From Chloroflexota bacterium (GTDB lineage: Bacteria; Chloroflexota; Dehalococcoidia; DSGV01), in NCBI GenBank assembly GCA_021787985.1, contig JAJYLG010000012.1, forward strand, positions 1-57,193: a stretch of 57,193 nt of DNA. The letters are read 5' to 3'. A model generated the notes under the pieces. The model was given only the letters and a program-made list of their open reading frames with translations. It was not told where the DNA came from and searched no databases. Positions 29,093 to 37,325 of the stretch are shown here, piece by piece (position 1 is the first letter of the stretch; each line of letters opens with the position of its first letter). A program made the translations under genes and the position numbers.

Positions 29093-29501
29093 CAGCGCCC
29101 GCTACGTCCTGGAGGCCTTCGCTGTGATGGCGTTCATCCACGCGGAGCCTGGCGCGGACCGGGTCCGCGAGCTGCTCCATGGAGGCAACGCGGTCGAGCT
29201 TTCCCTGGCCACCGTGAACCTCGCCGAGATGCTCTACCGCATTGAGCGCGACGACCGAGAGCAAGCGGCGGACGCCGTGCTGGCGCGACTGACGCAGGAG
29301 CTCCCCACACGCCTGGTGGAAGCCGACCCCGACCTGAGCGTCCGCGCTGCCCGCTTCAAGGCCATTCATCCCGTCTCCCTCGCCGACTGTTACGCCGTAG
29401 CACTTGCCGAGCGCGTTGACGCCGTCGTCGTCACCGGCGACCCCGACTTCCGCCGCTTCGAGGGTCGCGTCACCGTCGAGTGGCTGTCGATGCCTCAGTA
29501 G
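29076..29501 (+). CDS. PIN-domain toxin (VapC-like)
   Basis: A 141-residue PIN domain from GTG 29076, overlapping the antitoxin. Family motifs: YVLEAFAVMAFIHAEPGA at the N-terminus, NLAEMLYRI with the second acidic residue, and LADCYAVALAERVDAVVVTGDPDF with the C-terminal acidic residues. VapC proteins are Mg-dependent RNases. The first metal ligand, normally Asp in YVLDxxA, reads Glu here, which may lower or alter activity. An earlier GTG at 29025 is possible but lies deep inside vapB. Confidence 0.82.
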   Translation: MPDGLDSARYVLEAFAVMAFIHAEPGADRVRELLHGGNAVELSLATVNLAEMLYRIERDDREQAADAVLARLTQELPTRLVEADPDLSVRAARFKAIHPVSLADCYAVALAERVDAVVVTGDPDFRRFEGRVTVEWLSMPQ

Positions 29502-29605
29502 CGCCGGCGCCGTGCAAGGGAACGCCCAGGAAGCGCGCCACCACGTTGGCTTGACGGCTCCATGGCCTCTCATGGAAGCACTCGAGACCTGCCGGACCGC
29601 GGATC

Positions 29606-29806
29606 TCATGCCGTCGTCTGGTACTCGATCTTGCGCGCCTCCGTGACGTGCCGGGAGGCATCCAGGATCTCGAGCGAGACGAGGTTCCCTTCGTCGTCGC
29701 AGTCAAGGATCACCCCCGGCTTGGCCTCGTCGCTCTCGGCGACAGGGGTGTTCTCCTTCAGGATGACGGTCAGCGTGTCCGTTCCGGGGTCGTAGGTGAC
29801 CTTCAT
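29606..29806 (-). CDS. DUF2283 protein
   Basis: A 66-residue protein: KVTYDPGTDTLTVILKENTP, GVILDCDDEGNLVSLEILDAS. This is a complete DUF2283 domain. Its ATG overlaps the TGA of the upstream DUF4258-type gene (ATGA). DUF2283 genes commonly pair with DUF4258 genes in toxin-antitoxin-like two-gene units; the role here is inferred from that pairing only. Confidence 0.8.
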   Translation of the reverse strand: MKVTYDPGTDTLTVILKENTPVAESDEAKPGVILDCDDEGNLVSLEILDASRHVTEARKIEYQTTA

Positions 29807-30078
29807 GTGCCTTGCCTCCAGTACTTCGCGATCTTGCTGGTGCGATAGGCGGTGACCACCTCGGCGGGGTCCCGGTCCGCGTCAACGAACACGCGAACCA
29901 GGTACCTCCTGCCTTCGAGCTTGACGCGTCACTGCAGGACATCCCGCCCCGGGCGCACGGCCTGCCGCTGCTCGGGCCCGCCCAGCACCCACCGGACGGT
30001 CGCCTCGTCGATACCTCGGCGTTCCATCTCGAAGGCCGCGTGCGGCGTTACCACGAACTCCGCGATTGGATCTGCCAT
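29803..30078 (-). pseudogene. DUF4258-like protein with in-frame TGA
   Basis: The frame from ATG 30078 (AAGGA upstream) reads EFVVTPHAAFEMERRGIDEA, VRPGRDVLQ, then TGA (29929-29931). It resumes in the same frame RVKLEGRRYLVRVFVDADRD, VVTAYRTSKIAKYWRQGT and ends at TGA overlapping the DUF2283 start. Both halves match one DUF4258 domain (about 91 codons), so a single nonsense change splits an otherwise intact gene. The TGA lies in a perfect palindrome TGACGCGTCA (29922-29931). It is most simply a pseudogene or a sequencing error; see findings. Confidence 0.65.
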
Positions 30079-30288
30079 CGCCGGTCCTTGCCTCGCCACC
30101 ACGAGCAGCATCGCGTCGAGGAGGCGCTCCTCCTCTGCTCGCTCTCACGAGCGCAAGGGACCCACAAGGCATTGGCGAAGTAGAGGAACCCCGCGCCGTG
30201 GTCACCGGACGGGTAGCACCCGCGGCCGAACCCAGCACACCCGATGGCCGATAGCGCCGGGCACGCGCCGTTTGCCTACCATGGACGC

Positions 30289-30924
30289 ATGGAGCCCATG
30301 CGCGTGGTCCATATCTCCGACTTCATTTGCCCGTGGTGCTACCTGGGGGTGCACCGCCTCGAACGGCTGAGGCAGGAGTTCGCCCTGGCGGTTGAGTTCC
30401 TGCCCTGGCTGCTGCGGCCCGACCTTCCCGCTGGCGCGCGGCGGGAGGAGCTCTATGGCGGCGCGGCCCGCATGGCGAACGCCGACGCCCGCATACGCGC
30501 CTTCTGCGAGGAGGAGCGCCTGGCGTTCGTACCGCCCTCGCGGGTCCCGGACACACGCCCCGCGCATGCGCTCGTCCTTGCTGCCGGGCGGGTGGGCCGT
30601 GGTGACGAGGCGACCGTGCGCTGTTTCGACGCGCACTTCGCACGCGGCGAGCCGATCGACGATCCGGCCTTCCTCAGCGGGCTGGCGTCAGAGCTGCGCG
30701 TGGAACCACCTGTAGGCGGTTGGTCGGGCGAGGCGGCACGGGCCGCGGTGCTGGCCGCCGTCGAGGGAGCGCGGGAGTGGGGTGTCGAGGGGACGCCGAC
30801 GATGCACTTCCCGCGCGGCTTCTACGTCGTGGGAGCGCAGGACATGCTCTTCCTGCGCTCCGCTTGCCGGCGACTCGGCGCGCCGCCGGCCACCGACGCG
30901 CCCGTGGTCCCGACCGAGGGCTGA
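30289..30924 (+). CDS. DsbA-family oxidoreductase (FrnE-like)
   Basis: A 211-residue thioredoxin-fold protein without signal peptide: HISDFICPWCYLGVHRLERL with the CPWC active site, helical insertion, and the cis-Pro region GVEGTPTMHFP. This matches the cytoplasmic FrnE/2-hydroxychromene-2-carboxylate-isomerase-like DSBA group, probably a thiol-disulfide reductase or isomerase. ATG 30289 is used; ATG 30298 is another option. It converges on the nos operon. Confidence 0.85.
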   Translation: MEPMRVVHISDFICPWCYLGVHRLERLRQEFALAVEFLPWLLRPDLPAGARREELYGGAARMANADARIRAFCEEERLAFVPPSRVPDTRPAHALVLAAGRVGRGDEATVRCFDAHFARGEPIDDPAFLSGLASELRVEPPVGGWSGEAARAAVLAAVEGAREWGVEGTPTMHFPRGFYVVGAQDMLFLRSACRRLGAPPATDAPVVPTEG

Positions 30925-31113
30925 GCTGAGGCACTCCCTCCCAGCTACTTGATGCCCCGGACCACGTCAACCATCGTGGCCACCGTGACCCGTCGGGGAA
31001 GGAGCGGGGCGTAGGGCGGGAAGTAGCCCGCTGACGGCGCCTTCGGGCGGTTGCGGCGGCGCGCTGACACCGCGCTCAACGGCCGCTGACCTGCCGCCGC
31101 GCGCCGAGCGAGC

Positions 31114-31153
31114 GCGCAATTCTGAATTCAAGATTGGGAATTCAGAATTGCGC
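31114..31153. repeat. Perfect 16-bp AT-rich inverted repeat
   Basis: Arms 31114-31129 and 31138-31153 are perfect complements (GCGCAATTCTGAATTC and its reverse) around an 8-base loop. It lies in the 300-bp spacer between convergent genes. It could serve as a bidirectional terminator, though there is no T-run. The AT-rich arms stand out in this GC-rich DNA. Confidence 0.7.
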
Positions 31154-31223
31154 CGCCCCCGACAGGCCCGCGTCGTTGCCTTACGGCGATAGGCAGGGCG
31201 GCCGGCCCTGCAGCACGTCTTCA

Positions 31224-31697
31224 CTACTGTCCGCCCGAGTACGAGGTCACCGGCACCTGCAGGCGCACCGTACCGGCGCGCTCGAACTTCAGCGTGACCC
31301 CGATGCGCTGACCAGCCTTCAACGGACGCGCCACGCCCATCAGCATCACGTGGTAGCCACCGGGCTTCAGCACCACCTCGCCGCCGGCCGGCACCTCGAC
31401 GCGCGCCACGTCCTGCATCTTCATGGACATGCCTTCCATCACCATCGCCATGAGCTGGGCACTCTTGGCGGCATCGGTCGAGACGGACAGCAGCGCGTCC
31501 GTTTCCTTGCCCGCGTTCCCTATCGTGAGATACAGCACGCTGACGTCGTCGGCGGTTGCCCGGGCGGTGGCGTTCGTGACGCGCACGTCGCCGACGCGCG
31601 CGTTCCCGACAGGCGTGCCACCACCGCAGCCGACGACCGTGAGCACGGCGGCGACAAGCATGGCACCCACTGCCGAAGCACGCCTTGCAGGGATCAT
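31224..31697 (-). CDS. PCu(A)C-type periplasmic copper chaperone (lipoprotein)
   Basis: A 157-residue protein. Signal with lipobox VLTVVGC; copper-binding Met/His pattern in LMAMVMEGMSMKMQDV and PGGYHVMLMG, the H-x10-M-x21-H-x-M type site of PCuAC. These deliver Cu(I) to CuA centres together with SCO proteins. ATG 31697 overlaps the TGA of the SCO gene (ATGA) and is preferred; ATG 31709 is also in frame. Last gene of the nos/copper operon, consistent with CuA assembly for NosZ and the small CuA proteins. Confidence 0.88.
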   Translation of the reverse strand: MIPARRASAVGAMLVAAVLTVVGCGGGTPVGNARVGDVRVTNATARATADDVSVLYLTIGNAGKETDALLSVSTDAAKSAQLMAMVMEGMSMKMQDVARVEVPAGGEVVLKPGGYHVMLMGVARPLKAGQRIGVTLKFERAGTVRLQVPVTSYSGGQ

Positions 31698-32446
31698 CCG
31701 CCGGTCCATCCTTGCCTCACCAGCTTCTCCAGGTCGTGCGCCCAGTCGTCCGCGGTGAATCCTTGCGGGTAGATGAGGTGCGCCAGATCGTCGGTTGTGT
31801 AGGCGAGAACGTACGCCGCGTGATTGACGGCGTAGTTGCCGCCGCCCAGCGGCTCCTTGGTCGCCGGCGCCATGCCGAGCGCCCGTTGCACGGCGTCGAT
31901 GGCTGCCTGCCTTCCGGCCAGCCCGATGAACCGCCGGTCGAAGAGGTCCAGCCACTCGCGCAGGCGCTGGGGCGTGTCGCGCTCGAGGTCGGCCGTGACG
32001 AAGACCACCTTGATCTTGGCGGCGACATCCGGCGGCACCTTCTTCAGGGCGCCCGCGATGGTCGCCATCTGCAGCGGGCACACGTCCGGGCAGTGTGTGT
32101 AGCCGACATAGAGCAGCGTTACGTAGCCGTCGGTCGCCTGGCGCAAGCTGAAGGGGGCGCCCGTGGTGTCCGTGAGCGTGACGTCGGGCTTGGCAATGGG
32201 CGGCGTGATCTGGATGCCGTAGTAGCGGCCGGCTTCCGGTCCCCGCGCGGCGGAGGAGGTCGCGGGCGGCGTGCGCGGCGAGACGCGCGACCCGCAGGCG
32301 GCAGCGATGAGGCTCAGCGCGACCACCGCCGGCAGCAGGCGCGCCGGCCAGTTCCACGACGGCCGACCGCGTAGCCGTCGGAGCGTCGAGCGGCCGCGGC
32401 CCGGCGAGCCCCGGCGGATCGGACAAGCCCGATACGCTGGCAGCAT
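31694..32446 (-). CDS. SCO1/SenC-family copper chaperone
   Basis: A 250-residue lipoprotein (signal LLPAVVALSLIAAACG). The thioredoxin-like domain has LLYVGYTHCPDVCPLQMATI (Cu-binding CxxxC) and the distal His in NYAVNHAAYVLAY. It loads or reduces CuA sites. It sits 5 bp after nosL and overlaps the PCuAC gene by 4 bp. ATG 32446 is used; frames upstream of it belong to other genes. Confidence 0.88.
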   Translation of the reverse strand: MLPAYRACPIRRGSPGRGRSTLRRLRGRPSWNWPARLLPAVVALSLIAAACGSRVSPRTPPATSSAARGPEAGRYYGIQITPPIAKPDVTLTDTTGAPFSLRQATDGYVTLLYVGYTHCPDVCPLQMATIAGALKKVPPDVAAKIKVVFVTADLERDTPQRLREWLDLFDRRFIGLAGRQAAIDAVQRALGMAPATKEPLGGGNYAVNHAAYVLAYTTDDLAHLIYPQGFTADDWAHDLEKLVRQGWTGG

Positions 32447-32451
32447 GCCTC

Positions 32452-33114
32452 TCAGCTCCTTCCAGCGGACGAGACGCCACCGCCGGGCCATCGGCGGGTC
32501 GCGCCTCGAAGCGCCGGAGTGCGCTTCGAGGCCGGCGTGCCGGCGGACGAGCCAGGGCGGGGCGGCGCTTGGAGCAGCTCGGCGTACGCGTGAACCGTGC
32601 CCCGGCGGTCGGCCGCGAACTGCTTCGCGGCGGCCGGGCCGGCGAAGGCGGCCAGGTCGAAATCCATCGGCGTGTGCAGCTCGGGGCTCACCACGTACGT
32701 CGCCTGCTCGGCCGGGATCCACTCGCGGGTGTGGTAGTCGTGGACGAACATCGCCTTCACGTCTGCAGGGGCGAGGTGGTGCTCCTGGTAGAAGGCGAAC
32801 ATCTCGCCGAGGTCGTCGAACTTCCACACCTGACTGCGGGTGCCGAGGATCTCGGCCGCCTCTCGCAGGTCGGTGATGAGCATGCCGCAGCGGGCGCAGG
32901 TGTCCCCGGACTGTATCGGGACCGGCCGTACGGCGCCGACACCGGCCCGCCCACAGGCGGCCAGCGCCGGCGACGCGCCCAGCGCCACCAGCACCATGCC
33001 AGCCGCTCGCCGGAGCAGGTCCCGTCGGCTCAGAGGCGGCAGTGGTCGCCACGTGCGGGCCCGGGTGCTCGCCTCTGCGCCGCCGCCGCGGCCATCCCAC
33101 AAAGCCAGGCTCAT
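32452..33114 (-). CDS. nosL: NosL, copper chaperone for nitrous oxide reductase
   Basis: A 220-residue lipoprotein-like NosL: RRDLLRRAAGMVLVALG export signal with twin Arg and a Cys at AACG, then GDTCARCGMLITDLREAA (the NosL CxxCGM copper motif), KFDDLGEMFAFY, and DYHTREWIPAEQATYV. The last about 35 residues are Pro/Arg-rich. NosL supplies Cu(I) to the NosDFY/NosZ assembly. ATG 33114 is used; an upstream GTG at 33189 would extend it 25 residues. Separated from nosY by 175 bp without a gene. Confidence 0.88.
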   Translation of the reverse strand: MSLALWDGRGGGAEASTRARTWRPLPPLSRRDLLRRAAGMVLVALGASPALAACGRAGVGAVRPVPIQSGDTCARCGMLITDLREAAEILGTRSQVWKFDDLGEMFAFYQEHHLAPADVKAMFVHDYHTREWIPAEQATYVVSPELHTPMDFDLAAFAGPAAAKQFAADRRGTVHAYAELLQAPPRPGSSAGTPASKRTPALRGATRRWPGGGVSSAGRS

Positions 33115-33289
33115 GGCTCGTCGCTCCCACCGGGCCTGCGCGCCGGCGGCATCCGCCAAGGCCCGCGCCTCGTGCGTGACGACTCTCATCCTCGCGCCTC
33201 TCGACCGCCCGAACACGGCACCGATCCCTGCTCCCCGGCAGTCCCCGCGGGCTGACCCGTGCGCCGTTCGCTGTGCCGACGTGTCGTGG

Positions 33290-34120
33290 TCACACCGCGT
33301 CCTCGCGCGCGAAGATCCAGTAGCCAGCCACCAAGGGCAGGCTGCTCCACAACGCCAGGAGTCCCACCAGCACGGGCAGGTTCCACCCGCCGAGCGTGCG
33401 TGAGAGGAGCAGCCCCGCCGGGCCCAGGGTCTCCGGCGAGGCACCTGCCGCCAGGATCGCTGCCACGCGAAAGTCGGTGAGCGGGTTCACCAACGCGAGG
33501 GTCAGGAGCTGACCCGCCTGGAGTTGCATGGCAAGGCCGGCGCCCAGGAGCCCCAGGTCACCGACGAAGACGAAGACCAGCCACAGCCCTACCGCCAGCC
33601 CGACGGCCGCCGCCGTCCGCTGCACGAACGCGGACAGGAGCATTCCGACCGCCAGTCCTGCCAGCGCGAGAAGGAAGGCCAGTCCCGCCAGCGCCAGGTA
33701 GGGTCCGGCCTGACCTCCGCCCCCCGCGGCGGCGATGATCAGGCCGGGGAGACCAAAGCCAACCGCGAGGGCAGCCGCCAGGGCAGCCGCCAGGCCGCAC
33801 CACTTGCCGGCAAAGAGCTCCTTGCGGGTGATGGGCTGGGCCAGCAACGTCGCCAGCGTACCGCGCTCGCGCTCCCCCGTCAGGCTCAGTGCACCGACGG
33901 AGAGACCCATCAGCGGGACGATCAGGAGCACCAGGCTGATCAGCGCGGCGGAGGTGCGGCCGAAGCCGGCCAGACCGGCCAGGCCGCCGCCGGCCAGCCC
34001 GAGGTAGGAGAGCCCGAACGACAGGAGGACGAAGGCCCCCGCGTCCATCAGGAACCAGCGGTTGCGCAGCGCGTCGCGGAGCTCCTTCGTCGCCACGGCC
34101 GACACGGCGTCCACACTCAT
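33290..34120 (-). CDS. nosY: NosY, ABC permease for NosZ copper-site maturation
   Basis: A 276-residue six-helix ABC-2-type permease: VATKELRDALRNRWFLMDA at the start, GALSLTGERERGTLATLLAQ (coupling segment), VGLWLVFVFVGDLGLLGAG, VNPLTDFRVAAIL and the C-terminal PLVAGYWIFAREDAV. These are NosY hallmarks. It pairs with the ATPase encoded by the preceding fused gene, overlapping its TGA by 4 bp (ATGA). Role: ATP-driven conformational change in CuZ assembly. Confidence 0.9.
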   Translation of the reverse strand: MSVDAVSAVATKELRDALRNRWFLMDAGAFVLLSFGLSYLGLAGGGLAGLAGFGRTSAALISLVLLIVPLMGLSVGALSLTGERERGTLATLLAQPITRKELFAGKWCGLAAALAAALAVGFGLPGLIIAAAGGGGQAGPYLALAGLAFLLALAGLAVGMLLSAFVQRTAAAVGLAVGLWLVFVFVGDLGLLGAGLAMQLQAGQLLTLALVNPLTDFRVAAILAAGASPETLGPAGLLLSRTLGGWNLPVLVGLLALWSSLPLVAGYWIFAREDAV

Positions 34121-36588
34121 GACTCCTGCTCCAGCTCGAAGTCCTCGACGCTGATCCCCGCGCGGCTCAGCTCCAGGAGAGGCGATGCCTTGTGCCCGGC
34201 TCCCACTTCCACCACCAGATGGTCCGGGTACTCGGCCACGACGTAGCCGCGCTCTCTGAGCGCCCGAGCGGCCTCGTCACGGGGCGAACCGGAAAGCGGC
34301 AGGCGCAGGCGCGAGCCGCCACGTCCGCGGAAGCCCGCGGCTGCCACCTCAGCGACGATGGCGCCGGCGTCGAGCCGCACGACGCGGTCTGCAAGGACCT
34401 GGACCTCGTCGGCATGGTGTGCAGCCAGCAGCAGAGCCGTGCCGCGCTGTTTGAGCTGCGTCAGCAACGCCAGCAGGTCTCGCCGGCTCTGCTCGTCCAG
34501 GTTGGCGGTCGGCTCGTCGAGCAGCAGAAGGGGAGGCTCGCCGATCAAGGCCACGGCCAGCGCCAGCTTGCGACGCATGCCCCCGGAGAGCGCGGAGACT
34601 CGCTTCTCCCGATGGGGGACGAGGCCGGTCAGGTCCAGGAGCTCGGCCACGCTCGCGCCCTGGGCGGCCTGGGCGCCCTTGAAGCGGTGGTAGAAGGCGA
34701 GCGTCTGCGCCACGGTCAGCTCGGCATGGAAGGCGGGTTCCTGGGCCACGTACCCGAGGCAGCGCAAGGCGCGCTTGGGGTCGCGGCGGACATCCCAGCC
34801 CGCCACGCGAACCTCTCCCTGGTAGCGAAGGAGGCCCAGGATACAGCGCAGCACGGTCGTCTTGCCCGCCCCGTTCGGGCCCCAGAGGGCCACGGCCTCC
34901 CCTCGCCTCACCGCAAGGCTGATGTCGTCCACGACCCGCGCGGTGCCGAAGCGCTTCACCAGGTTGTGCACCTGCAACAGCGGAGGTTCGCCGCGCATTA
35001 CTTCCGCCTCCCCGCTGGCCTCCGCGGTCGCCCCCGGCAGAGTTTCCGCGCCCCGCCCATCGCCGCTCACCGATGGGAAGGGCGTGAAAGTGGGCGGACG
35101 CGCGATTTCGTCGCGGCTGACCGTACCGACCGCCGGGGAGCACGGCGCAACAGCGCCGGCCCGATCCCGAGCTCGGCGCCCGCGCAGCGCGCCCGCCAAC
35201 AGGCCGAAGGTCGACAGCAGCATCCCCAGGGCAGCGGTGCCCAGAGGCAGGCGGGAAGGATGCGGCAGCGGCAGGTCGGCCGCCAGCAACGGACGGACCA
35301 GAGGGGACGGGTCCAGGACCACGGTGTTCGGCGTGAAGACCGGGAACGCCATCGCGGCCCAGTCGATGGCGCTGGCGGCTGGGCTCAGCAGGAAGAGCCG
35401 CAGCTCGGGGTGCGCGCTCGCGAGCTGCTCGAACATCCGGCGTGAGACGTAAGGGACATCGCCCACACCGTCGCCGTCCGCGTCGTAACCCGTGTAGTCG
35501 CTCCAGAAGTTGCCCCGCCCGTGCCACGCCCAGGTGATGCCGTCGAGGGTCCCCTCCCCATCGAGCCGCACCTGCTGCTGGTTGTTGAGGAACGAGTTGC
35601 CCCTGAACACATCTCCGCGGAGGGCGGGGTCCAGGGCCAGACCCGCGTCGTTGTAGGCGACCACGTTGTCCTCGAACAGGTTCGGCGCATCCGAAGCGCG
35701 AGGAGATTCGTAAACATAGAGGCCGACGTGATTGTCCAGGATGAGGTTGTCGCGGGCTTCCACCCGATCCATGTCCCGCAGCCCGATGCCGATGCCGGTC
35801 GGGCCGCGGTTGCGGCGGGCGAGGTTCCTTTCCAGCCGCAGGCCAACGCTGTACATGAAGTAGGCCCCGACGGCGTCATCCTCGAACACGTTGCCGACCG
35901 CGCGGCAGTCATCGCTGTACATGAGGTGGAGGCCGTAGCGGCCAGCGCGGAACTGATTGTTCGCGACCGTGCTGTCCGGCGAGAACCAGAGCAGGTCGTC
36001 GCGGGCGCCGGTCACGGTGTTGCCGGTAATGGTCACCCCTCGGCTGTACCAGAGGCGGATGCCGTCGCCCCGCCGGGCCAACGGCAGTGCCTTGCCCGTG
36101 ATGGTGTTCGTTTCGATGCGGCTTCCGGGAGCCTGCTTGAGATAGATGCCGAACAGCACGTCCTCCAGGCGGTTGTTGGCCACGACCACTTCCGGCGCCT
36201 CCACCGAGACCCCGGTGTCCTCGTGATCGAGGCTGGTTCCGCTCCCCCGCACGACGAATCCCTCAATGCGACTGTCCTGGGCCGTAATCCGCACGACGGT
36301 GCCCTGGCCTCCGCCGTCGATCACCGGCCCGCCCACGCCCTGCAAGCGGACAGGATGATCGATCAGCAGCGCGCCTTGGTACTGACCCTGAAGGACGGTC
36401 ACGGTGGCACCGGGGGGCGCCGCGGCAAGCGCCTGCTGCGGCGTGTGGTAGGGACACGTGGGACACACCGTCAGGGAGGCTGCGGGGGCCGTCGCGCCGG
36501 CACGCGCGCCGGCAGACGCGACGGCCGCCGCGAGCGCCGCCAATCCCAATGCCGGCAGAGCGATGGTTCGCGCGAGCCTCCGACTCAC
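34117..36588 (-). CDS. nosDF: NosD-NosF fusion: periplasmic beta-helix copper protein joined to ABC ATPase
   Basis: One uninterrupted 823-codon frame from GTG 36588 (overlapping the upstream TGA). Residues 1-35 are a signal/anchor. Residues about 45-440 are a NosD right-handed beta helix (VVRGSGTSLDHEDTGVSV, RYGLHLMYSDDCRAVGN, NLFEDNVVAYNDAGLAL, WHGRGNFWSDYTGYD). Residues about 449-470 are a transmembrane helix (ALGMLLSTFGLLAGAL). After a 60-residue linker, residues 531-823 are NosF: Walker A WGPNGAGKTT, Q-loop YVAQEPAFHAELT, signature SALSGGMRRK, Walker B LLLLDEPTANLDE, H-loop AAHHADEV. Normally these are two proteins. The helix would place NosD in the periplasm and NosF in the cytoplasm, a topologically sensible fusion. 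Confidence 0.9.
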   Translation of the reverse strand: MSRRLARTIALPALGLAALAAAVASAGARAGATAPAASLTVCPTCPYHTPQQALAAAPPGATVTVLQGQYQGALLIDHPVRLQGVGGPVIDGGGQGTVVRITAQDSRIEGFVVRGSGTSLDHEDTGVSVEAPEVVVANNRLEDVLFGIYLKQAPGSRIETNTITGKALPLARRGDGIRLWYSRGVTITGNTVTGARDDLLWFSPDSTVANNQFRAGRYGLHLMYSDDCRAVGNVFEDDAVGAYFMYSVGLRLERNLARRNRGPTGIGIGLRDMDRVEARDNLILDNHVGLYVYESPRASDAPNLFEDNVVAYNDAGLALDPALRGDVFRGNSFLNNQQQVRLDGEGTLDGITWAWHGRGNFWSDYTGYDADGDGVGDVPYVSRRMFEQLASAHPELRLFLLSPAASAIDWAAMAFPVFTPNTVVLDPSPLVRPLLAADLPLPHPSRLPLGTAALGMLLSTFGLLAGALRGRRARDRAGAVAPCSPAVGTVSRDEIARPPTFTPFPSVSGDGRGAETLPGATAEASGEAEVMRGEPPLLQVHNLVKRFGTARVVDDISLAVRRGEAVALWGPNGAGKTTVLRCILGLLRYQGEVRVAGWDVRRDPKRALRCLGYVAQEPAFHAELTVAQTLAFYHRFKGAQAAQGASVAELLDLTGLVPHREKRVSALSGGMRRKLALAVALIGEPPLLLLDEPTANLDEQSRRDLLALLTQLKQRGTALLLAAHHADEVQVLADRVVRLDAGAIVAEVAAAGFRGRGGSRLRLPLSGSPRDEAARALRERGYVVAEYPDHLVVEVGAGHKASPLLELSRAGISVEDFELEQES

Positions 36589-37250
36589 GCACGACGCCCC
36601 CTTGCGAAGCTGCGGCTGTCCAGCCAGAAGGCCACGGCGACCAGGGCGGCCGCGACCAGGGCGAAATAGTAGCCGGGGCCGAACGCCGCCTCGGTGCGGA
36701 ACTGGGCGATCATCCCCGAACCGAGCAGCCGCGGCGTGAACGCGTGGACGCTGCTGGAGAGCGCGGCGTGCGGGTCCAGGCTGTGCCCGGTCGTGTAGAG
36801 CCGCCAGTACAGGTCCACGACGAAGCCCACCGGATACAGCAGCGGCCCCAGCGCGAAGATCCACGTCCACCGGCCGTCGACCACGGCCGGCACCAGGGCC
36901 AGCAGCGCAACGGCCACGAGGCCCGCCGGCCAGAGCCGCCGTTCGAGCGTGGCGACGTCTTCCAGCTTCTTCATGCCGATGTAGTGGTTCAGCTCGTCGA
37001 TCTCCTGCACGTTCCCCCCGAGACGGGTCACGTGCATGGTGAAGGGCAGCCCGCCGGGATACTGCGGGGCTTCCAAGCGCAGGGACCAGTAGCTGAGCGG
37101 GAAGGAAGCCAGCAGCAGGAGTGCGGCCACGCTCAGCGTCACCCGGACAGCCCGGCGCCTGCGCAGCCAGCCTCGCACTCCCACCGCCACTTCACGTTCT
37201 TGCGTAGCGCCCGCCCGCACACCGCGCTGAACCATGCTCATTCGCGTCAT
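36585..37250 (-). CDS. nos-cluster membrane protein of unknown function
   Basis: A 221-residue protein from ATG 37250 (an alternative ATG at 37241 has a better-spaced GGAAGGG site). About five helices: ALLLLASFPLSYWSLRL, LVAVALLALVPAVVDG, IFALGPLLYPVGFVVDLYWR, and a C-terminal FALVAAALVAVAFWLD. A periplasmic-facing loop reads LGGNVQEIDELNHYIGMKKL with a conserved-looking His. Proteins of this sort sit between nosZ and nosD in several non-proteobacterial nos clusters. A role in NosZ maturation or membrane docking is inference from context. Confidence 0.75.
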   Translation of the reverse strand: MTRMSMVQRGVRAGATQEREVAVGVRGWLRRRRAVRVTLSVAALLLLASFPLSYWSLRLEAPQYPGGLPFTMHVTRLGGNVQEIDELNHYIGMKKLEDVATLERRLWPAGLVAVALLALVPAVVDGRWTWIFALGPLLYPVGFVVDLYWRLYTTGHSLDPHAALSSSVHAFTPRLLGSGMIAQFRTEAAFGPGYYFALVAAALVAVAFWLDSRSFARGRRA

Positions 37251-37325
37251 CCCTTCCGTCCCGCCCGCCACCCGACCCGGCAGCACCGCCCAGGAACGTG
37301 GCGGGCGGGACGCGGAGTCTTCCGG

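Noticed and set aside
29803-30078. Selenocysteine decoding of the TGA in the DUF4258-like gene
   Set aside because: No stable stem found just 3' of the TGA, and DUF4258 proteins are not known selenoproteins. Nonsense mutation or sequencing error is simpler.
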